A stretch of 64,000 nucleotides of DNA. It comes from Thermoplasmata archaeon. Its GTDB lineage: Archaea; Thermoplasmatota; Thermoplasmata; Lutacidiplasmatales; UBA184. Position numbers and translations under genes: made by a program. Every line of letters starts with the position of its first letter. Positions within the stretch are counted from its first letter, which is position 1. A model generated the notes under the pieces. The model saw only the letters and a program-made list of their open reading frames with translations. It was not told where the DNA came from and did not search any database. Location: contig DAHUYN010000001.1 in assembly GCA_027315165.1 (NCBI GenBank), positions 1 through 64,000 on the forward strand. Reading direction: 5' to 3'. This document shows positions 62,179 to 64,000 of the stretch, one piece after another.

Positions 62179-62898
62179 ATGGCACCGCGGCGGGGCGCGC
62201 CGGCCTCGAGGCTCAAGGCGCTCGTCACCGACGTCGACGGGACCCTCACCGACGAGCGGCGTCGTCTCGACCCCCGCGCCGTCTCGGCGGTGCGCGAGCT
62301 CGAGGCGCGCGGCGTTCCCGTCCTCCTCGCGACGGGGAACGTGCTGCCCGTCGCCCTCGCGCTCCATCGATCGCTCGGCCTGAGCGGCCCGATCGTCGCC
62401 GAGAACGGGGGCCTTCTCTACCGGCGCGTCGCGGGGCGCGAGGTCGTCACGCGCCTGTGCTCGAGGCGACCCGCGCTCGCTGCCTACCGCCGCCTTCGCA
62501 AGGCCGGGCTTCCGGTAACGCCGCTGTTCACCGACCGCTGGCGCGAGACAGAGGTCGCGCTCGAGCCGACCGTCGCGCTGGCCCGGATCCGGCCGCTCCT
62601 CGCGGGGAGCGGCGTCCGCGTCGAGTCGACCGGCTACGCGCTGCACCTGATGGCGCTCGGGCACGGGAAGCGCCGGGCCCTCGGGCGCGCCCTCGAGCCC
62701 CTCGGCCTCACGCTCGCCGACTGCCTCGTCGCGGGGGACGGCGACAACGACGTCGAGATGCTCGGCGCGGCGGGGTTCGGGGTGAGCTTCCGCAACGGCA
62801 GCGTGCGGGCGCGCCGCGCGGCCGACTACGTCGCGAGGGCGAGCTACGCCCGCGGGTTCGTAGAAGCGCTTAAGCGAAGCGGCGTTCTCGCTCGCTGA
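62179..62898 (+). CDS. pgp: Archaeal phosphoglycolate phosphatase (HAD family)
   Basis: A protein of 239 residues. HAD motif I D-V-D-G-T-L-T (near 18-24), motif II A-T-G-N, motif III lysine region (G-H-G-K-R-R-A-L) and motif IV G-D-G-D-N-D are complete; cap type C2 as in the Thermoplasma acidophilum enzyme. It dephosphorylates 2-phosphoglycolate. Eight bases after gatE, probably the same transcript. Confidence 0.9.
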   Translation: MAPRRGAPASRLKALVTDVDGTLTDERRRLDPRAVSAVRELEARGVPVLLATGNVLPVALALHRSLGLSGPIVAENGGLLYRRVAGREVVTRLCSRRPALAAYRRLRKAGLPVTPLFTDRWRETEVALEPTVALARIRPLLAGSGVRVESTGYALHLMALGHGKRRALGRALEPLGLTLADCLVAGDGDNDVEMLGAAGFGVSFRNGSVRARRAADYVARASYARGFVEALKRSGVLAR

Positions 62899-62912
62899 GC
62901 GAGCGGGTCACG

Positions 62913-63104
62913 ATGCTGGTCGGGAGCTGTGCGCGGTGCGGCGCCCCGGCCACGCTCCGCTGTGCGATGTGCGGCCGAACGCTGTGCCGCAACTGCCTCG
63001 ACTCCGACGAGCGGATGTGTCCGGAGTGCGTGGCGCTCTCGAAGCGCCAGAAGGGCGCCGCCGGCGTCCCGGTGCCTCCGTCGCGTCGGATGGGTCAGAC
63101 CTGA
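62913..63104 (+). CDS. Small double zinc-finger protein
   Basis: A protein of 63 residues. Eight cysteines in four C-x2-C pairs (C-A-R-C, C-A-M-C, C-R-N-C, C-P-E-C) form a B-box/HIT-like cross-brace pattern over residues 6-40, followed by a basic tail. ATG 62913 is 14 bases after pgp, so it likely shares its transcript. Role unknown; nucleic-acid or protein binding is plausible. Confidence 0.75.
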   Translation: MLVGSCARCGAPATLRCAMCGRTLCRNCLDSDERMCPECVALSKRQKGAAGVPVPPSRRMGQT

Positions 63105-63130
63105 CCGGCCCGAACCCGGGCGGAGGGCCC

Positions 63131-63448
63131 TCAGTAGGCGCGGCCCGGAAGGACGAGCGGTCCTCGTGGGGCCGCGCGCGAGAGGATCACGATCGCGAGC
63201 CCGACGGCGCCCGTGAGCGCTCCGATGAGGAGCGTCGTCCAGGCGAACGGTCCGAGCGCGTTGTGGACGACGACCGGTCCGATCGAGGTCCCCGAGGCGG
63301 GGGCCTCGAGGTGGAGAAGGAGGTTCACGACGACGCCGAGCAGCCAGCCGAGGCCCACGAGCGTCGCACCGGCGGCGGCGAGCCCGGCGCGCTCGTCCCC
63401 GCCGTAGTCCTCGGGCGGGACCGCGGGCGTCTCCTGGAGGTCGGTCAT
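63131..63448 (-). CDS. Hypothetical two-TM membrane protein
   Basis: A protein of 105 residues with hydrophobic segments at about 22-46 and 65-90, an acidic N-terminus and basic C-terminal loop. No family recognised. It is five bases downstream of the conserved 98-residue gene on the same strand and may belong to the rpl11 transcript. Confidence 0.65.
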   Translation of the reverse strand: MTDLQETPAVPPEDYGGDERAGLAAAGATLVGLGWLLGVVVNLLLHLEAPASGTSIGPVVVHNALGPFAWTTLLIGALTGAVGLAIVILSRAAPRGPLVLPGRAY

Positions 63449-63453
63449 CTCGT

Positions 63454-63750
63454 CTAGGCGAAGCCCGGGAGCGACTTCGTGTCGCCGGCGGGCCGACCAG
63501 GGATCTTCCGAAGCTCCTTCGGGCTCTCGACGAGCCGGACGAGGGGCGCCGACTGGACGACGTAGAACGGAAGGCCGGTCGCCGGGTCGTTGCCGGCCCT
63601 CAGGATGTTCATGATGATCAGCTTGACCTCGATGACCGAGCCGTCCTTGAGCTTCAGCTTGACGACGGGCTCGCCCGTGACGACGGTGTAGTCGACGATC
63701 TCGGCCTTGGAGAGGTCCGGAGCGGGCTGCCCCGGCGCGCCCCCCATCAT
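63454..63750 (-). CDS. Conserved-looking 98-residue protein downstream of rpl11
   Basis: A protein of 98 residues. The core V-D-Y-T-V-V-T-G-E-P-V-V-K-L-K-L-K-D-G-S has a compact beta-rich pattern without signal or membrane segments, followed by F-Y-V-V-Q-S-A-P-L-V-R-L. ATG 63750 overlaps the rpl11 stop by four bases, so it is translated from the ribosomal protein transcript. I do not recognise the family. A ribosome-associated role is an inference from coupling only. Confidence 0.72.
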   Translation of the reverse strand: MMGGAPGQPAPDLSKAEIVDYTVVTGEPVVKLKLKDGSVIEVKLIIMNILRAGNDPATGLPFYVVQSAPLVRLVESPKELRKIPGRPAGDTKSLPGFA

Positions 63751-64000
63751 CGAGGGCCCCTCGCCGCGACGCGGGCCTTGAGGAGGACGCGCGGGTCCTG
63801 ACCGTCCACGGTGAGCCCGAGGGAGGTGCAGGTGCCGATCACCTGATTCATCCGCTCCTCGAGGCTGCGGCCGAAGAGGTCCGAGCCCTTCGCCTCCGCG
63901 ATCGTGCGGATGGCGTCGAGGGAGACGTCCCCGATCACCTCGCCCTTCGGCTTGCCCGAGCCCTTCTCCTTCTTCGCCTCCTTGAGGAGGAGCGCCGCCG
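63747..64000 (-). CDS. rpl11: Ribosomal protein L11, C-terminal part (5' end beyond window)
   Basis: The last 83 codons or so are present. L-L-L-K-E-A-K-K-E-K-G-S-G-K-P, then V-S-L-D-A-I-R-T-I-A-E-A-K and I-G-T-C-T-S-L-G-L-T-V-D-G-Q-D-P match the rRNA-binding C-terminal domain of archaeal L11. The gene enters from the right edge and continues out of the window. A short open frame starting at 63938 is part of it, not a separate gene. Confidence 0.92.
   Translation of the reverse strand, partial: AALLLKEAKKEKGSGKPKGEVIGDVSLDAIRTIAEAKGSDLFGRSLEERMNQVIGTCTSLGLTVDGQDPRVLLKARVAARGPR

Overview
The window looks like a chromosome segment of a very GC-rich archaeon, most likely a Thermoplasmatota lineage. 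Archaeal markers are Orc1/Cdc6, the archaeal CCA-adding enzyme, GatD/GatE, aIF-1A, RPA with its RPA-associated protein, Bud32, archaeal phosphoglycolate phosphatase and ribosomal protein L11. Several secreted, tail-anchored PKD/kelch/Ig-type proteins and an HTH_10 (bacterio-opsin activator type) regulator fit Thermoplasmatota. The lineage is an inference from gene content, not from a tree. Genes are tightly packed with many ATGA/GTGA overlaps, and many starts (often GTG) lie only 23-29 bases downstream of a TATA-like box, which points to leaderless mRNAs.

Layout, left to right. 1-352: RelE/DUF2683-type toxin-antitoxin pair cut by the window edge. 621-4272: DUF202 membrane protein, then a four-gene overlapping run (ICMT-like membrane methyltransferase, C39-like cysteine peptidase, OsmC-methyltransferase fusion, thioredoxin). 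4427-10493: DUF4242-like protein, HTH_10 regulator with a 16-bp palindrome upstream, CBS protein, AmrS-type radical SAM enzyme, CCA-adding enzyme, lipoyl synthase. 10518-13968: one operon of a 59-residue coiled-coil protein, Nudix, TatD-family hydrolase, dTMP kinase and Orc1/Cdc6. 14917-21167: ThiI-type PP-loop protein, then thiolase/DUF35, acyl-CoA ligase, acyl-CoA dehydrogenase and enoyl-CoA hydratase. 21256-26800: MFS transporter, agmatinase, Bud32, Nnr, aIF-1A, amidohydrolase. 26869-31818: PH-domain membrane protein, FixC-type ETF:quinone oxidoreductase, ETF alpha, ETF beta and a second acyl-CoA dehydrogenase. 31884-38963: LarB, coiled-coil protein, then a surface block (FKBP isomerase, kelch/PKD protein, clan-A glycoside hydrolase). 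39032-44208: RPA-associated protein, RPA, PyrF, GT4 glycosyltransferase, PdxS.

44266-48150 holds a clear TPP riboswitch in front of a thiamine-type ABC transporter (ThiB-ThiP-ThiQ). It is followed by a PKD protein, a zinc-ribbon/RG-rich protein, an NmrA-like protein and a GH15 glucoamylase/trehalase. 53306-57783 encodes an exported thiol-redox group (secreted thioredoxin-fold protein, carboxypeptidase-regulatory-like protein, TlpA-CcdA fusion). 57990-58609 is a broken GyrI-like gene. 58733-58841 is a tRNA-Arg(GCG) with a large D-loop insertion. The right end carries gatD-gatE, phosphoglycolate phosphatase, two small proteins, a conserved 98-residue protein and the 3' part of rpl11.

Together the genes suggest an aerobic or quinone-respiring heterotroph that degrades acyl-CoAs: two acyl-CoA dehydrogenases feed electrons through ETF and FixC to quinone. 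It salvages thiamine, makes PLP and lipoate, digests glycans outside the cell and keeps a dedicated extracytoplasmic disulfide pathway. No rRNA, CRISPR array, insertion sequence or prophage was seen.
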